From contig NZ_JASZYF010000019.1 in the NCBI RefSeq assembly GCF_030317115.1, positions 1-64,000 on the forward strand: 64,000 nt of DNA. The letters are read 5' to 3'. Below are positions 1 to 10,278 of the stretch, piece by piece; positions within the stretch are counted from its first letter, which is position 1; each line of letters begins with the position of its first letter. The notes under the pieces were generated by a model. That model saw only the letters and a list, made by a program, of their open reading frames with translations, did not search any database and was not told the DNA's origin. This DNA is from Variovorax gracilis. Its GTDB lineage: Bacteria; Pseudomonadota; Gammaproteobacteria; Burkholderiales; Burkholderiaceae_C. The translations under genes were made by a program, and so were the position numbers.

Positions 1-1035
1 TCCACCTCAAGTAAGCATCTCGACCTCGCCGTACTACTGGACGACCACCATGGCCGGCGATCGTCTACTGGCGCGGGTGACCGCCATGGCGGCCGTTCTC
101 ACACAGGCTTAATGGATTGCGGTCGCGCTGGTTCGACATCTCTGGGGACACGTAGAAGTTGGGCGCGGTTCTACACCGGCGGCGTAGGAAAAGCGCCCTT
201 CTTACTGGCGAAGATGTCGCTGGCGTCGCAATCTGGCGAGGAATAGTCGCCCGGAGCCGCGCTGAAGGCGTACAAGCCAGGCAGGCAGAGGGTCTTGTGT
301 TCACCGGGCGCTCACGCTTCGAGTCGGGATCCGTGCGCTGCGAAGCAAGATGAGGGGAGGAGTTGTCTCGCTTGATCGGGTGGGCACCTCACGAGGGTCT
401 CGTACGCAGGTCGGGAAAAGCGGCTCCTACGTTCGCGCTCCGTTCGAACGAGACCGCCGTGGCAACCAAGAAACCTTCCCCTCCGCAGCCGAACTCGATG
501 CGGCCCGCGCGGCGGCCCGAAACACCGACAGTGATCCGCCTCGCCTGCCTCGCCCGCCCCAGGCAAAGGTGACCAGATTGGCTCAAATGGCGATCGACAC
601 CGAGGCACTCGCTGGGTAGCATGCCTACCAACGTAAACAAGCCCTACGGAATGCGCAGAGGCGAACACGCCGTCGCCACCGGCCGGCGAGAGCGTGAGTC
701 CTCCTTCGCGATTGCCCGCACGGAGCATGCTCTCCGAACTGATGAACGTCCTCCAAAGCGAATGAGGTAGGCAGTTGCGTCATGCCATTGGCGTGTCGTC
801 TGACGTTACGAGGCGGAGTACCTGGAGAAGATTCAGTCGGATGCGTGCCGACCTCGGTGTGCCGACGAGGTCGACCGCTGCATGTGGTCGCAAGTTTCAT
901 ATGAGCATGCATCAGCGTGACGAACCCTTGAGACCCACATGACCTCGTCTGAAAACACGCTGGCCGAGCAGCATCGCAAGATGGCACCGCCGGGGTCGGC
1001 GACGAAGGCCTGAAGTCGATATACCCGTACGAGCC
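1..1035. other. Left-edge stretch without a recognisable gene
   Basis: The open frames here are short, overlap each other on both strands and give Arg/Pro-rich translations typical of chance frames in GC-rich DNA. I saw no ribosome-binding site followed by a convincing protein, no tRNA and no repeat. It could be upstream intergenic DNA or decayed coding sequence. Confidence 0.5.
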
Positions 1036-3093
1036 ATGACCACTTCACGCCGCGGCCTGCTGCGCCGCCATCCAGTCTGGTCTGCGGTCGCGCTGCTGAT
1101 CGCGTTGGTGATCGTCTTCATCGCCCTCTTCGACTGGAACTGGGTGCGGCGGCCGCTCGAGCGCTACATCTCCCAGAAAACCGAGCGCGAGTTCCGCACT
1201 TCCGATCTGCGCGTTAAGCTCGGCCTGACGCCGACGATCCGGATGCGCGACGTTTACTTCGGCAATGCCGCCTGGTCGAAGGACGAGCCCGCGATGGCCC
1301 AGGTTGAAATGGTGGAGTTCTCGGTGTCGCTACGCGACTTGCCCGAGAAGATTCTGATACCGCGGGTGGCGCTCACGAAGCCCGATCTGGTCTTCGAGCG
1401 GCTGCCCGATAACCGAAAGAACTGGATTCTTTCCGATCCGTCCGACACCTCGCCGAGCAAGCTGCGCATCAGCACGCTCTCGGTCGACCACGGCCGGTTG
1501 CGCTACGTCGACCATGGCGAGCCGTTCGAGCTCGACATCCAGGGCACGACCTTCGAGCCCGCAGCTGAGGAGAAGTCGAAGGACGCCGACGCCAAGCCCG
1601 ACAACAGCCGCTACACCACGCAATATGACTTCAAGGGCAGTTACCACCAAGCGAAGTTCTCGGGGCAGGCGCTCACGGGCGACGTTCTAAGTTTCCAGGA
1701 GTCTGGCGTCCCCTTCCCGCTCAAGGGCCGGCTCGATGCCGGGACTACGCGCGTGGCGGTCGAGGGCATGATTGCCGATGCCGCCGACATTTCGGGCATC
1801 GACGTGCAGCTGCGTATTGAAGGCCAAACCCTCGCGAATCTCTATCCCTTCCTGCTGCTGCCGCTGCCGGCCTCACCACCGTACCGGCTGCAGGGCCATC
1901 TGGTGCTGAAGGGCAACCGTTACACGATGAACGACCTGGCGGGCCAGATCGGCTCGAGCGACATCACGGGCAAGGGTACCTACGTCGATCGGGAGCCGCG
2001 TCCGCTGCTCACGGCCGATCTCCGCAGCAAGCGACTGAATCTGGCCGACCTGGGCCCGCTGATCGGGGTGCAGACCAAGGAGAGCGGCGGCAAGCCCGCG
2101 GCGTCGCAGTCCGAAACGAGCAGCCGACCGGCTGCCAAGGCCAAGGAGAAGGCGGTCGACCCGACGCACGTGCTGCCGGCAGGTAGCTTCGACGGGAGCC
2201 GGCTGCAGAAGATCGACGCCGAGGTGGACTTGGTCGCGACCCGGCTCGTGGTGCCGGATGCGCTGCCGCTCGAAAGCCTCAAGGCATCGCTGCGCCTGCG
2301 GGACGCGCGGCTCAAGGTGGATCCGCTCGACTTCGGTTTTGCCGGCGGCACCCTCGTCGCCAAAGTCGCGCTCGACGCGCGCGAGCCGACGATCAAGTCC
2401 GAGGTGCAGATCGACCTGAAGCGCGTCCGCATCATCGAACTGGTGCCCGACATGCCGGCCACAGTTGCCAAGGGCGCTGGCCGGGTCGGCGCCACGCTAC
2501 GGCTCAAGGGGACGGGCAATTCGATCGCAGCTGCCGCAGCAAAGGCGGACGGGCGCATCGCCGCTACCGTGGTGAACGGCAGGATCTCGAACCTGCTGGA
2601 TGCCGCGAGCGGGTTCAACGGCGGTAAGGTGCTGACGCTTCTGGCCGGCGGCGACAAGGACATCGTGATCCGGTGCGGCGGCGTGGTTTTTGACGTTGCT
2701 GCCGGTCGCGGCAAGTCGACCCTCTTCGTGGTCGATACCGAGCAGACGCAGGTTCTGGGCGGTGGCAACTTTGACCTCGAGCACGAACGCTTCGACATCA
2801 CGGTGGCGCCCAAGCCGAAGGAGGTTGGGCTGCTGTCGCTGCGCACGCCGGTCCGGTTGCATGGCTCGTTCAAGCAGCCGGATTTCGAGATCGTGAAAGG
2901 TCCGCTGGCCGCGCGCGTTGGCGCTGCGCTCGGGCTCGCGGCCCTCAATCCGCTGGCTGCGCTCCTGCCGCTGATTGAGACCGGGCCCGGAGAGGAAACC
3001 AATTGCGGGGACGTTCAGCGCCAAGTGGCGGGCGAGGCGCGGCAGGCCGGCGGCTCCAAGTCATCGCGCACCCAGGGAGCAAGGAAACCATGA
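1036..3093 (+). CDS. AsmA family protein
   Basis: A 685-residue protein with an N-terminal membrane anchor (about residues 15-35, AVALLIALVIVFIALFDWNW) followed by a long periplasmic domain with the AsmA pattern: a series of MRDVYFGN / VALTKPDLVFERL type beta repeats, then a C-terminal AsmA region rich in GNFDLEHERFDI / GSFKQPDFEI motifs. AsmA/YhdP/TamB-like proteins are anchored in the inner membrane, span the periplasm and affect outer-membrane lipid and protein homeostasis. The start is the first ATG of the frame. The stop TGA overlaps the next gene's ATG (ATGA), so the two are probably co-translated. The family call is secure; the exact substrate is unknown. Confidence 0.88.
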   Translation: MTTSRRGLLRRHPVWSAVALLIALVIVFIALFDWNWVRRPLERYISQKTEREFRTSDLRVKLGLTPTIRMRDVYFGNAAWSKDEPAMAQVEMVEFSVSLRDLPEKILIPRVALTKPDLVFERLPDNRKNWILSDPSDTSPSKLRISTLSVDHGRLRYVDHGEPFELDIQGTTFEPAAEEKSKDADAKPDNSRYTTQYDFKGSYHQAKFSGQALTGDVLSFQESGVPFPLKGRLDAGTTRVAVEGMIADAADISGIDVQLRIEGQTLANLYPFLLLPLPASPPYRLQGHLVLKGNRYTMNDLAGQIGSSDITGKGTYVDREPRPLLTADLRSKRLNLADLGPLIGVQTKESGGKPAASQSETSSRPAAKAKEKAVDPTHVLPAGSFDGSRLQKIDAEVDLVATRLVVPDALPLESLKASLRLRDARLKVDPLDFGFAGGTLVAKVALDAREPTIKSEVQIDLKRVRIIELVPDMPATVAKGAGRVGATLRLKGTGNSIAAAAAKADGRIAATVVNGRISNLLDAASGFNGGKVLTLLAGGDKDIVIRCGGVVFDVAAGRGKSTLFVVDTEQTQVLGGGNFDLEHERFDITVAPKPKEVGLLSLRTPVRLHGSFKQPDFEIVKGPLAARVGAALGLAALNPLAALLPLIETGPGEETNCGDVQRQVAGEARQAGGSKSSRTQGARKP

Positions 3094-4220
3094 GCCCGAA
3101 GAAGCTTTTCGATCTCTGCCGCAAGGCCGTCATGGCCTGGGTGGATGACTACGCGCCCAGCATGGGGGCGGCCATCTCGTACTACACGATCTTCTCGCTC
3201 GCCCCGCTGCTGGTGATCGTGATCGCCGTCGCCGGCGCGATCTTCGGGCGCGATGCGGTGCAGCAGGAGATCGTCGGGCAGATCGGCGGCTTGGTGGGCG
3301 CCGACGGCGCGGGCGCGGTGGAAGCCATGCTGCGCGCGGCCTCCGACACCGACAAGGGACTGATCGCAGGTCTCATCAGCGCCGGGGTCCTCCTGGTCGG
3401 CGCCACGACGGTGTTCGCCGAGTTGCAAAGCGCACTGGACCGCATCTGGCACGTGCCGGAAAGGGAGAAACCGTCCGGCCTGTGGGCGGTGCTGCGGGCC
3501 CGCCTGCTGTCGTTCGGACTCATTCTGGGCCTGGCCTTTCTCCTCATGGTCTCGCTGATGGTGAGCGCCGCCCTGGCGGCCTTTGACAGCTGGTTTGGTG
3601 GCCTGTTGCCGGGTTGGGAAGTGCTGATGCAATGGGTCAACGTGCTCATCTCCTTCGCGATCCTGACCGTGCTGTTCGCGATGATCTTCAAGCTGATGCC
3701 CTCTTCGCCGATCGACTGGCGCGACGTATGGATCGGCGCGGCGGTCACGGCGGTGCTGTTCGAAGTGGGCAAGCTGCTGATCGGTCTCTACATAGGCAAG
3801 GCCGGAGTGACCGAGTCCTTCGCCGCTGCGGGCTCCCTCGTTGTGCTGGTGGCCTGGGTCTACTACGCAGCCCAAATCTTCCTTCTGGGCGCCGAATTCA
3901 CCAAGGTCTATGCTGACGAGCATGGCTCGCTCGCGGGCGCGAAGGCGCAGCAAGCCACGAGGCAGGCGGCGCAAGTCGCTGAAGCCGGCACGGATGTAGC
4001 CGCGATTGATCCCTCGGCGCGCGCCGCGCCGGTCGTGGCCTTGGACGTGCCTGACTACGCGGGCATCGCGCGGACCGCCGAGGCACAGAGGGAAATAGAC
4101 CGCCGCGTGTCGAACGCGTCGCGAGCGCTGATCTATCGGCTGATGATGCTGGCCGGGCTGGCGGTGGCCAACGCCGTGGCGGATCGCCTGGCCCGCACGC
4201 GCGGGAAGAAGCGGCGATGA
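3090..4220 (+). CDS. YihY/virulence factor BrkB family membrane protein
   Basis: A 376-residue polytopic inner-membrane protein. The N-terminal signature MGAAISYYTIFSLAPLLVI is typical of YihY/BrkB (once misnamed RNase BN), followed by about six hydrophobic segments and a charged Ala/Arg-rich C-terminal tail of about 90 residues. The frame is open upstream, but ATG 3090 is the best start: it follows AGCAAGGAAACC and overlaps the asmA-like stop by 4 nt. Family members are proposed transporters of uncertain substrate. The pairing with AsmA suggests an envelope-maintenance operon, which is an inference. Confidence 0.88.
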   Translation: MSPKKLFDLCRKAVMAWVDDYAPSMGAAISYYTIFSLAPLLVIVIAVAGAIFGRDAVQQEIVGQIGGLVGADGAGAVEAMLRAASDTDKGLIAGLISAGVLLVGATTVFAELQSALDRIWHVPEREKPSGLWAVLRARLLSFGLILGLAFLLMVSLMVSAALAAFDSWFGGLLPGWEVLMQWVNVLISFAILTVLFAMIFKLMPSSPIDWRDVWIGAAVTAVLFEVGKLLIGLYIGKAGVTESFAAAGSLVVLVAWVYYAAQIFLLGAEFTKVYADEHGSLAGAKAQQATRQAAQVAEAGTDVAAIDPSARAAPVVALDVPDYAGIARTAEAQREIDRRVSNASRALIYRLMMLAGLAVANAVADRLARTRGKKRR

Positions 4221-4417
4221 CCGTGGTCGCTTTGGCCGCGTCACGCAGGACTTGTCGCGCTGCCCGCGACTTTCGTCGTGCCCTCGCGATGCAGCCGGGC
4301 GTTCATTGCCGCGGAGTGGTTCCTGTCGCCTCGGCAGTGCAGCTCTTTCGCCAGTGCCGCCGGTGAGCGGTCAGGGGCCTGCCGCTTCCGTCACGACGTC
4401 GACCGCGCGCGCGGCAC

Positions 4418-4830
4418 TTAACGTTTGTGCGCGGTCGCCGCCCGTACGAGCTGGTGCAGCACCTCGGTCGGGTCGTTGTTCTCAGTCAACGTGCGAACCT
4501 CGCGCTGATCCTTGCCCTCAACCCCCAGTTTGTTGGCCATGCGTGCCACGATCCGCAGAAGTGCGGTCCTCTCTCGTTCGTGAGAACGTCGATGTGCAAG
4601 TCGAGGTGGTGACGCCGCTCATTCTCTTCCGCCGCCATGTTCTGGCTGATCAGGATCAGGATCGACAGGAATGGCTTCCGACGAGACGTTGATTAGCAGC
4701 AAGGTAAACGGGTGCTGACCGAACTTCAAGATTGCCTCGTGAGCGCAATGCAGACCGCGAAGACTGCAAGGTTGATCCACAGGAACGCCACCGTTCCACA
4801 GTGTGGCCACTGCGAAGGCGGGGAGAGGAA
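4418..4830 (-). pseudogene. DUF1003 family membrane protein, frameshifted remnant
   Basis: The minus strand encodes successive pieces of a DUF1003 protein in three different frames. First comes GTVAFLWINLAVFAVCIALT, then FGQHPFTLLLINVSSEAI, then ILILISQNMAAEENERRHHL followed by DLHIDVLTNE. After another shift comes RTALLRIVARMANKLGVE and the C-terminus ending in AHKR and TAA (4418-4420). The order and spacing match the family (transmembrane pair, ISQNR-like motif, acidic tail), so this is a real gene broken by at least three frameshifts. The 5' end is uncertain. Confidence 0.72.
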
Positions 4831-4895
4831 AAGAGGGTGGATGTGAAGACGCGGCCGAGGTGCCATCATGTGGCGCGCGAACTTTCAGGAGCAGC

Positions 4896-5426
4896 CATGT
4901 CAATTGAGGATCAGGCGTTTAATTTCATCGACGATCCCCATGCTCCAGACTCTACGTGAGCGGAGCGACCGGGTTCTTCAATGAGAACGGCGTCATTCAT
5001 ATCACTTTTGAGGCGAACCGAATTGACCACTCGACTAGCCCGGGCCCCTGCAAAAGGGTGGTAGTCGGCCGCCTTGCCATGAACGCCATCGCGGCGCAGG
5101 GCCTGGCCGTGGGACTTTTCAATTTTCTGAAGAGCTACGGTCTGGCGCCTGACATTTCGCCGCCACCCGAGGTGCAAAGCACTAAAACAGAACGAATCAG
5201 CGCCAAGCGAAAGCCAGCTCCCACGTCGTCTCGCCGGGACTATGGCGACGATGCTGGTTGCACGAACGAGTGTTTCGAGATTGCAGTCGCACACGCCAGT
5301 TCCCGCAAAGACCTCCCAGACGCCGAGAACTGTACGCGCCTTGGCCGACAGGATCCACCGGGACTCTCGTTGCGTTCACGGTGGGAGGCGCCGACTTGCG
5401 CAAAGAGCCGAGGGGTGCAATATTGA
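4896..5426 (+). pseudogene. Small conserved hypothetical, probably frameshifted
   Basis: Starting at ATG 4896 the frame reads MSIEDQAFNFIDDPHAPDST and stops. In the next frame, from GTG 4956, it continues as VSGATGFFNENGVIHITFEA and on to a natural end near GLFNFLKSYGLAP. The second piece has the look of a conserved small soluble domain (beta strand, RVVVGRLAM strand, AAQGLAVGLFNFL helix). The remaining frame to 5426 is low-complexity and probably read-through past a lost stop. I read this as one gene with a frameshift near 4950. An alternative is a shorter intact gene from GTG 4956. Function unknown. Confidence 0.5.
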
Positions 5427-5430
5427 GAGC

Positions 5431-5823
5431 ATGAAGAAGCTGATGTCGACAATCATCCTCGCGATTGCGGGACTCATGACTTCCGGATTCGCCTATGCCC
5501 AGTGGCACAACAGCGCTCAGTTCGATCGCGATCTCAGGGCTTGCGATCGGCGCGGCGTGAACTTCGAGCGTTGCATGTGGGACCGGGGATGGCAGCGAGG
5601 CCAGGGTCGGCGGTGGAATCACAATCAGAACTGGCACCAGCCCCCTCGTCACCCGAACTGGAACAGTCCACCGCCACGTCATTGGAATCAGCCTCCGCCC
5701 CCTCGGCGCAATCAGCCACGGCTCAGCGATATGCAGCAACGCGCCTTGAACAATTGCCGACTCCTGCCTCCCGCCGAACAGCCCCATTGCCGTGCGACCG
5801 TGATGTCGACCGTGCGTCGATAG
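5431..5823 (+). CDS. Small secreted Pro/Asn/Trp-rich protein
   Basis: A 130-residue protein with a clear Sec signal peptide (MKKLMSTIILAIAGLMTSGF, cleavage near AYA-QW). The mature part begins with a Cys-containing segment (LRACDRRGVNFERCMWDRGW), continues with a low-complexity HNQNWHQPPRHPNWN stretch, and ends in a Cys-containing helix (CRLLPPAEQPHC). The two Cys pairs suggest disulfides in the periplasm. The frame is open further upstream, but the signal peptide fixes the start at ATG 5431. Function not recognised. Confidence 0.7.
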   Translation: MKKLMSTIILAIAGLMTSGFAYAQWHNSAQFDRDLRACDRRGVNFERCMWDRGWQRGQGRRWNHNQNWHQPPRHPNWNSPPPRHWNQPPPPRRNQPRLSDMQQRALNNCRLLPPAEQPHCRATVMSTVRR

Positions 5824-6060
5824 GCGGGCATTCGCGACTTACCGTCGTCGCCGTTCGGGGAAACCGAACCGCGTCTCTGACGGCCGGCGCTACGGAACTT
5901 GGAGTTGCTTCAGCGAGGAAGGTCGTCACTCCCACCTTCGACAAGCACCTTGCCATCCTGCAGTAGCGTTGCAGCATGGAAGTAGCAGTCCATGGGCTCG
6001 GCTGAGGCTATTGGCGGTTCGCGAGGAATCGTGCCAGTTTGCCGAGACCGGGTAACGGCG

Positions 6061-9000
6061 CTAGCGCGGCAGAACCCTGCGCAACGCTGTCGCCTCTGTC
6101 AGATGCCATTGCATGCTCATGTCTTCAAATTCCCGAAGGGCTTGATCGAGGAGAAGTTCGGCACGATCCCTATTCCCTATCACCGCTTCAATTCGTGCGC
6201 GGCACAGCTTCGTGACGGCCGCTTCGTGCGCCGACTGTCGTGCTTGCCCCACCTCCATCGCGAAGTCGATGTAGTGCCGGGCTCGCTCGAGATCCGACGA
6301 TCGCGCAGCCTTGCGAGCCAGCGCGCGATAGGCCGTCGTAGCCCCAAAGAGATCGCCCTTTCGCATGCGACCAATGGCTCGCGCGGCGTGACGCCGCGCT
6401 CCTGGACGCCCGTCGGTCATAAAGGCATCCGCGAGCCAACCGTGGGTCAGCGAAGAAAAAGGGCTGCGGCGCGGTTCGAGCCACACCGCCGCGTCCAGCA
6501 TGGCTTGCAGAGATTGAACTGTCCGCTCCATCGCCCAACTGGCATAGGCGCTCAGCGCGCCGCCCATCGAAAAGTAAGATAGATTGCGACCTGCCTCGGC
6601 GATGCGACAACCGTAGACAGCGGCCTGTCTCGCCTCTTCCCAGCGGCCTTGCCATAGCAGCACGATACCCTGCAATATCCGGGCAGCGGCCTCAACCTGG
6701 TGGTTGGCGCCGCCGATTGCACGCAAGGCTTCGTCGAAGCACTCGTGCGCCTGCGCGAACTCACCTCGATCCCCCAGCACGTGAGCCTTGGTGGCAAGGG
6801 TATAGCCCAGACCGACGGACAGGCGAACGCCTGTGCGGTGACTGCGTTTGACTGCGATCGCACTGTCCAGCAGTTCGAGCGCGCGATCATAGTTGGCTGA
6901 AGCGGCTTCAATCTGTCCCAATGCCGCTGCCGCCTGGACCGTCAACCGATCGTCCCCGATGCGTTGAGCGCCCTCGAAGCAAAGCGTGCAATGGTGAAGC
7001 GCGGGGCGCGTTTCGCCGAGCGCGCCATTGAAATAGCCCAACCAGTAGTGGGCCCGCGCTACGAGAGCCTCTTCTCCGCTCTCGACGGCCAATTCGAGGG
7101 CGCGTTGGAACACCGCCAACTGATCCCTTGATGGATCGAAGACGGACGCAAATCCCAACCTTTGGGCAATTGAGATCCATCGCAATGACAGCGGCTTTGA
7201 TGGTTCCAGGCGATCCAAAGCAGCAAGCGCAGCCCGGTATTGAACATGTGCTCGATCAAGTGCCGAAGCGTCCATGGCCTTGTCGCCGGCAAGCTCTGCA
7301 TAGTGGGCAGCTAACGCGTGCTGGCTCGCCGCACCGTAGTGGTAGGCCAATGCCTCGAAAGGTTCTTCCTCGCCGCTTGCCAAGCATTGTTCACGTATCA
7401 GATCGGCGATGCGCAAATGCGTAGCCTCGCGCTCGTGCAGGCCCACAGACTGGTAGATCACGTCGCGCGTGATCCCATGCTTGAAGCGCAGCGTTCCAGA
7501 TGTCTCACCGGGAAAAATGAAGTCCTGCTCTGCCAGGCTGCGCACCACCGGGGTGTCCTGCGCGTAGCCGGTGAGACTGAGGAGCAGCCAGGACGGAATC
7601 ACATTCCCGATGACCGCCGCGGTGCGGACCAAATCAGATTGCCCAGCGGTCAACCGCGCCGCGCGGGACTCGATCACCGCGTTCAGCCAAGCCGCGCCTC
7701 CATGCAGCTGACCGCGCCGGCGAGTCAGATCGCCATGCGCCGCCGAATGGCACAACTCCTCGATGTAGAGCGGATTGCCCCCTGCATACTTTTGCACTTC
7801 CTGCACCATGAAAGGGTTGCCCTGGGGTAACAGATGCTGAATGGTTTCGACGGCCTCTTCCTCGCTCAAGGGCGGAAGCTTGAGCACCTGTGCACCGCCG
7901 AGGATGGCGTCGCCGGCCATTACACCGCGCGTCGCGATGAGCACGAAGATTGCACTTCGATCAAGGCTGCGAATCGCATTCAGGATCTGGCTCGTAGCGT
8001 CATCGGCCCATTGCCAATCGTCGATGAAAAGCACAAGCGGCCGTCGCGACGCCAAGGCCGCGCAGAGTTCACACATCGCACCAGTAACGACTTCCATCGC
8101 GGGCCGCTTCGGGTCACCAATTGAGGCCGTGGGGCTGCTGACAGAAAGTGCTCCGAGAATTGCCCTTCGGTTGGCGGCAAGCCCCGGCTGAACTTCGGCG
8201 AGCACTTGGTCCACGGAGGCCGCTGCAACGACGCCAGAGGTACCATGATCGAAGTGAAACAAGGAACGCAGCATCTGCAGAAAAGGCTGCATTGGCTCTG
8301 CGCTCAAGTAGCTTTCGCAATAACCTCGATGGAGCTGGCATTCCAGTGCCGTGGCGTGAGCGAGAAACTCTTCTATCAGTCGCGTTTTTCCCACGCCCGT
8401 AGGCGCGGAGATGGCGACGCAACCGGGTCGACCTGCTAGCGTCTTGCCAAGTGTGCTCTGAAGCGTCGCCAGTTCGTGCCGCCGGCCGACAAAGGGGCTC
8501 AGTCCGCGCTGGACGTGCGCTTCGAACCGGGTATGTACAAGCGTCCGCCCAAGTATCGGAAATACGATGACGGTTTGCGTATGACCTTTCAGACGGAGTT
8601 CTCGGCGCTCGCCGGTGCGAAAGAACTGGCGTTCGAAGCCTAGCGTCTCTTCGCTTACCAGGATCTCGTTGCGCTCAGCTGCATCGGAGAGCCGAGCGGC
8701 GATGTTGGGTGCATTTCCAAGCAGTTCGAAACGCCCCCGGACTAGATCACCCTCGTCGAGAAGAACGAGACCCGCGTGGATACCAGTGTGAAGTCCAAGT
8801 GGGCCGAGCGCTTGCAGCCCGTGATGCCGGATCTGCGTCACGGCCTCATGAAAATCCAGCGCGGCCTCGGTTGCCCGCCTGCCATCGTCCTCGCGCCCCT
8901 CTGGGTGACCGAAAATCGCCAGCATGCCGTCGCCTTGGATGCGGACAATGGTGCCGCCGTTCCTCGACACAACACCGGCCCAAACTTGACCAAGCTGACC

Positions 9001-9138
9001 CAGCAGTTCGGCATAGTGCTCCGCCTCCATAGAGGAGGCGAGCGCGGTCGAGTCTGAAAGATCCGAGAAAACGACTGTGAGGTTGCGCCGTGTCGCCCGC
9101 CTTGGCGAAGGTGCGGCATGTGAGGACTGGTCGCTCAT
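6061..9138 (-). CDS. Class III nucleotide cyclase-AAA ATPase-TPR regulator
   Basis: A 1025-residue multidomain protein. Residues about 15-190 form a class III adenylate/guanylate cyclase domain with metal-binding aspartates in VVFSDLSDST and IQGDGMLAIFGHP. Residues about 225-480 form a STAND/AAA-type ATPase with Walker A (APTGVGKTRLIEEF) and Walker B (LVLFIDDWQWAD). The C-terminal half is a TPR-like helical repeat array (repeated ALELLDSA, AQAHECFDEAL motifs). Such proteins couple a sensor/ATPase switch to cyclic-nucleotide production. It stands alone, with no partner transcribed alongside. Substrate (ATP or GTP) cannot be read reliably here. Confidence 0.88.
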   Translation of the reverse strand: MSDQSSHAAPSPRRATRRNLTVVFSDLSDSTALASSMEAEHYAELLGQLGQVWAGVVSRNGGTIVRIQGDGMLAIFGHPEGREDDGRRATEAALDFHEAVTQIRHHGLQALGPLGLHTGIHAGLVLLDEGDLVRGRFELLGNAPNIAARLSDAAERNEILVSEETLGFERQFFRTGERRELRLKGHTQTVIVFPILGRTLVHTRFEAHVQRGLSPFVGRRHELATLQSTLGKTLAGRPGCVAISAPTGVGKTRLIEEFLAHATALECQLHRGYCESYLSAEPMQPFLQMLRSLFHFDHGTSGVVAAASVDQVLAEVQPGLAANRRAILGALSVSSPTASIGDPKRPAMEVVTGAMCELCAALASRRPLVLFIDDWQWADDATSQILNAIRSLDRSAIFVLIATRGVMAGDAILGGAQVLKLPPLSEEEAVETIQHLLPQGNPFMVQEVQKYAGGNPLYIEELCHSAAHGDLTRRRGQLHGGAAWLNAVIESRAARLTAGQSDLVRTAAVIGNVIPSWLLLSLTGYAQDTPVVRSLAEQDFIFPGETSGTLRFKHGITRDVIYQSVGLHEREATHLRIADLIREQCLASGEEEPFEALAYHYGAASQHALAAHYAELAGDKAMDASALDRAHVQYRAALAALDRLEPSKPLSLRWISIAQRLGFASVFDPSRDQLAVFQRALELAVESGEEALVARAHYWLGYFNGALGETRPALHHCTLCFEGAQRIGDDRLTVQAAAALGQIEAASANYDRALELLDSAIAVKRSHRTGVRLSVGLGYTLATKAHVLGDRGEFAQAHECFDEALRAIGGANHQVEAAARILQGIVLLWQGRWEEARQAAVYGCRIAEAGRNLSYFSMGGALSAYASWAMERTVQSLQAMLDAAVWLEPRRSPFSSLTHGWLADAFMTDGRPGARRHAARAIGRMRKGDLFGATTAYRALARKAARSSDLERARHYIDFAMEVGQARQSAHEAAVTKLCRARIEAVIGNRDRAELLLDQALREFEDMSMQWHLTEATALRRVLPR

Positions 9139-10278
9139 GCTCTATCCGTCAAAAGGTTCAGGTAGATGCCTGCTCAGTGCATACAACACTGGCCTGTGAT
9201 GGACTGCCCCGCCTGGCGCGGTGAGGACGCAGTTGAAACCCGAGCAATCTACAGGCTGCGGGCGAGCTGTCAAGGGGCGTCATCGGTTCTGTCGAAGCAA
9301 ATCGCAGGTAGCGTTCGAGGGCGCGTAGTCTCTCCCTTCTCAAAAGGCCAGCGCATAGAACTTGGCTGATGCGGGCGCGGTTTTTCCCTCGGGGCGGGGA
9401 GGTCGGCGACGGGGTTCCAATGTGCCCCGATGTCTTTCAGTGAGGAGTGCCTAGTGCAGGAAACACGTTATTAACTTTCGGCGATGGCAGCGGCTAACCG
9501 CCGCCTTGGTTGTCATGAATGACGACGACTTCGTCGAGCCGTTCGATCTGCTGGAGACGTTGGGTATCCAGGTATGCGTGGACGAAGCCGCCCAGTTGAA
9601 GTGGGTTGACCCAGTGCCAGTTCGCATCCCTTGCGTGTCAGTTGGTCGTCTCTCAGGTGGCGAATACAGCTCTCAGGAAACGCCTGCGGAGGTCATCTTC
9701 TCGTGGCGGCATGACCACGCAGTGATTGGCTTCATGGGACACGACGGCTTCGTCATGCCGGCGCAGAGCGAGTGTCGGGGACGACTACTGCGCTGGGTGC
9801 GCAGTGGAAACCGCTCAGTCACGACGAACTCGACGCGTTATTCAGCACCCGCTGACTAGTGACGATTGCGGAATTCCTATTACGCACAATGGCGCGTATG
9901 GCCGGCCTGCACGAACCGGCCCCCAATTGTTACGACATGAGCGAAGCCTGCATAAATCAAGGTGTGCGGCAAAAGGCGACGGACGAGTTGTCAGCGTGTG
10001 TTCCCGGCGTGTAACTCGGGAGCGCGCTGTTTGAATGGGAGAAGATCGCGCTGCGCCAGGCCCGGCGGGGCGGACTACGTCACGCTGGTATTGGTTCTGG
10101 CATGGCAAGGTCTCTTAGGAAGACAACACTCCACCGAGTGGTTAATTGGCGGAGTAGGAAACCGACGCGGAAATCGTCCGAGTCGGGCATTGCCTACCTC
10201 AAACAGCGAGGCTTCCGTACACCGAGGTCTCCGAGTGGCTTGTTCCATGCGACGTACACAACACTGAAGGACGACGCC
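9139..10278. other. 1.1-kb gap without a secure gene
   Basis: The best open frame is 9506-9859 on the plus strand (about 117 residues, with MNDDDFVEPFDLLETLGI near its start). Its acidic, balanced start looks protein-like, but it has no recognisable family and no ribosome-binding site, and it ends in low-complexity sequence. It could be the 5' part of a decayed gene. Nothing else here is convincing. Confidence 0.35.

Noticed and set aside
3015..4244. 409-codon minus-strand frame opposite the BrkB-like gene
   Set aside because: His/Arg/Gln-rich chance translation; the plus strand is a clear membrane-protein family.
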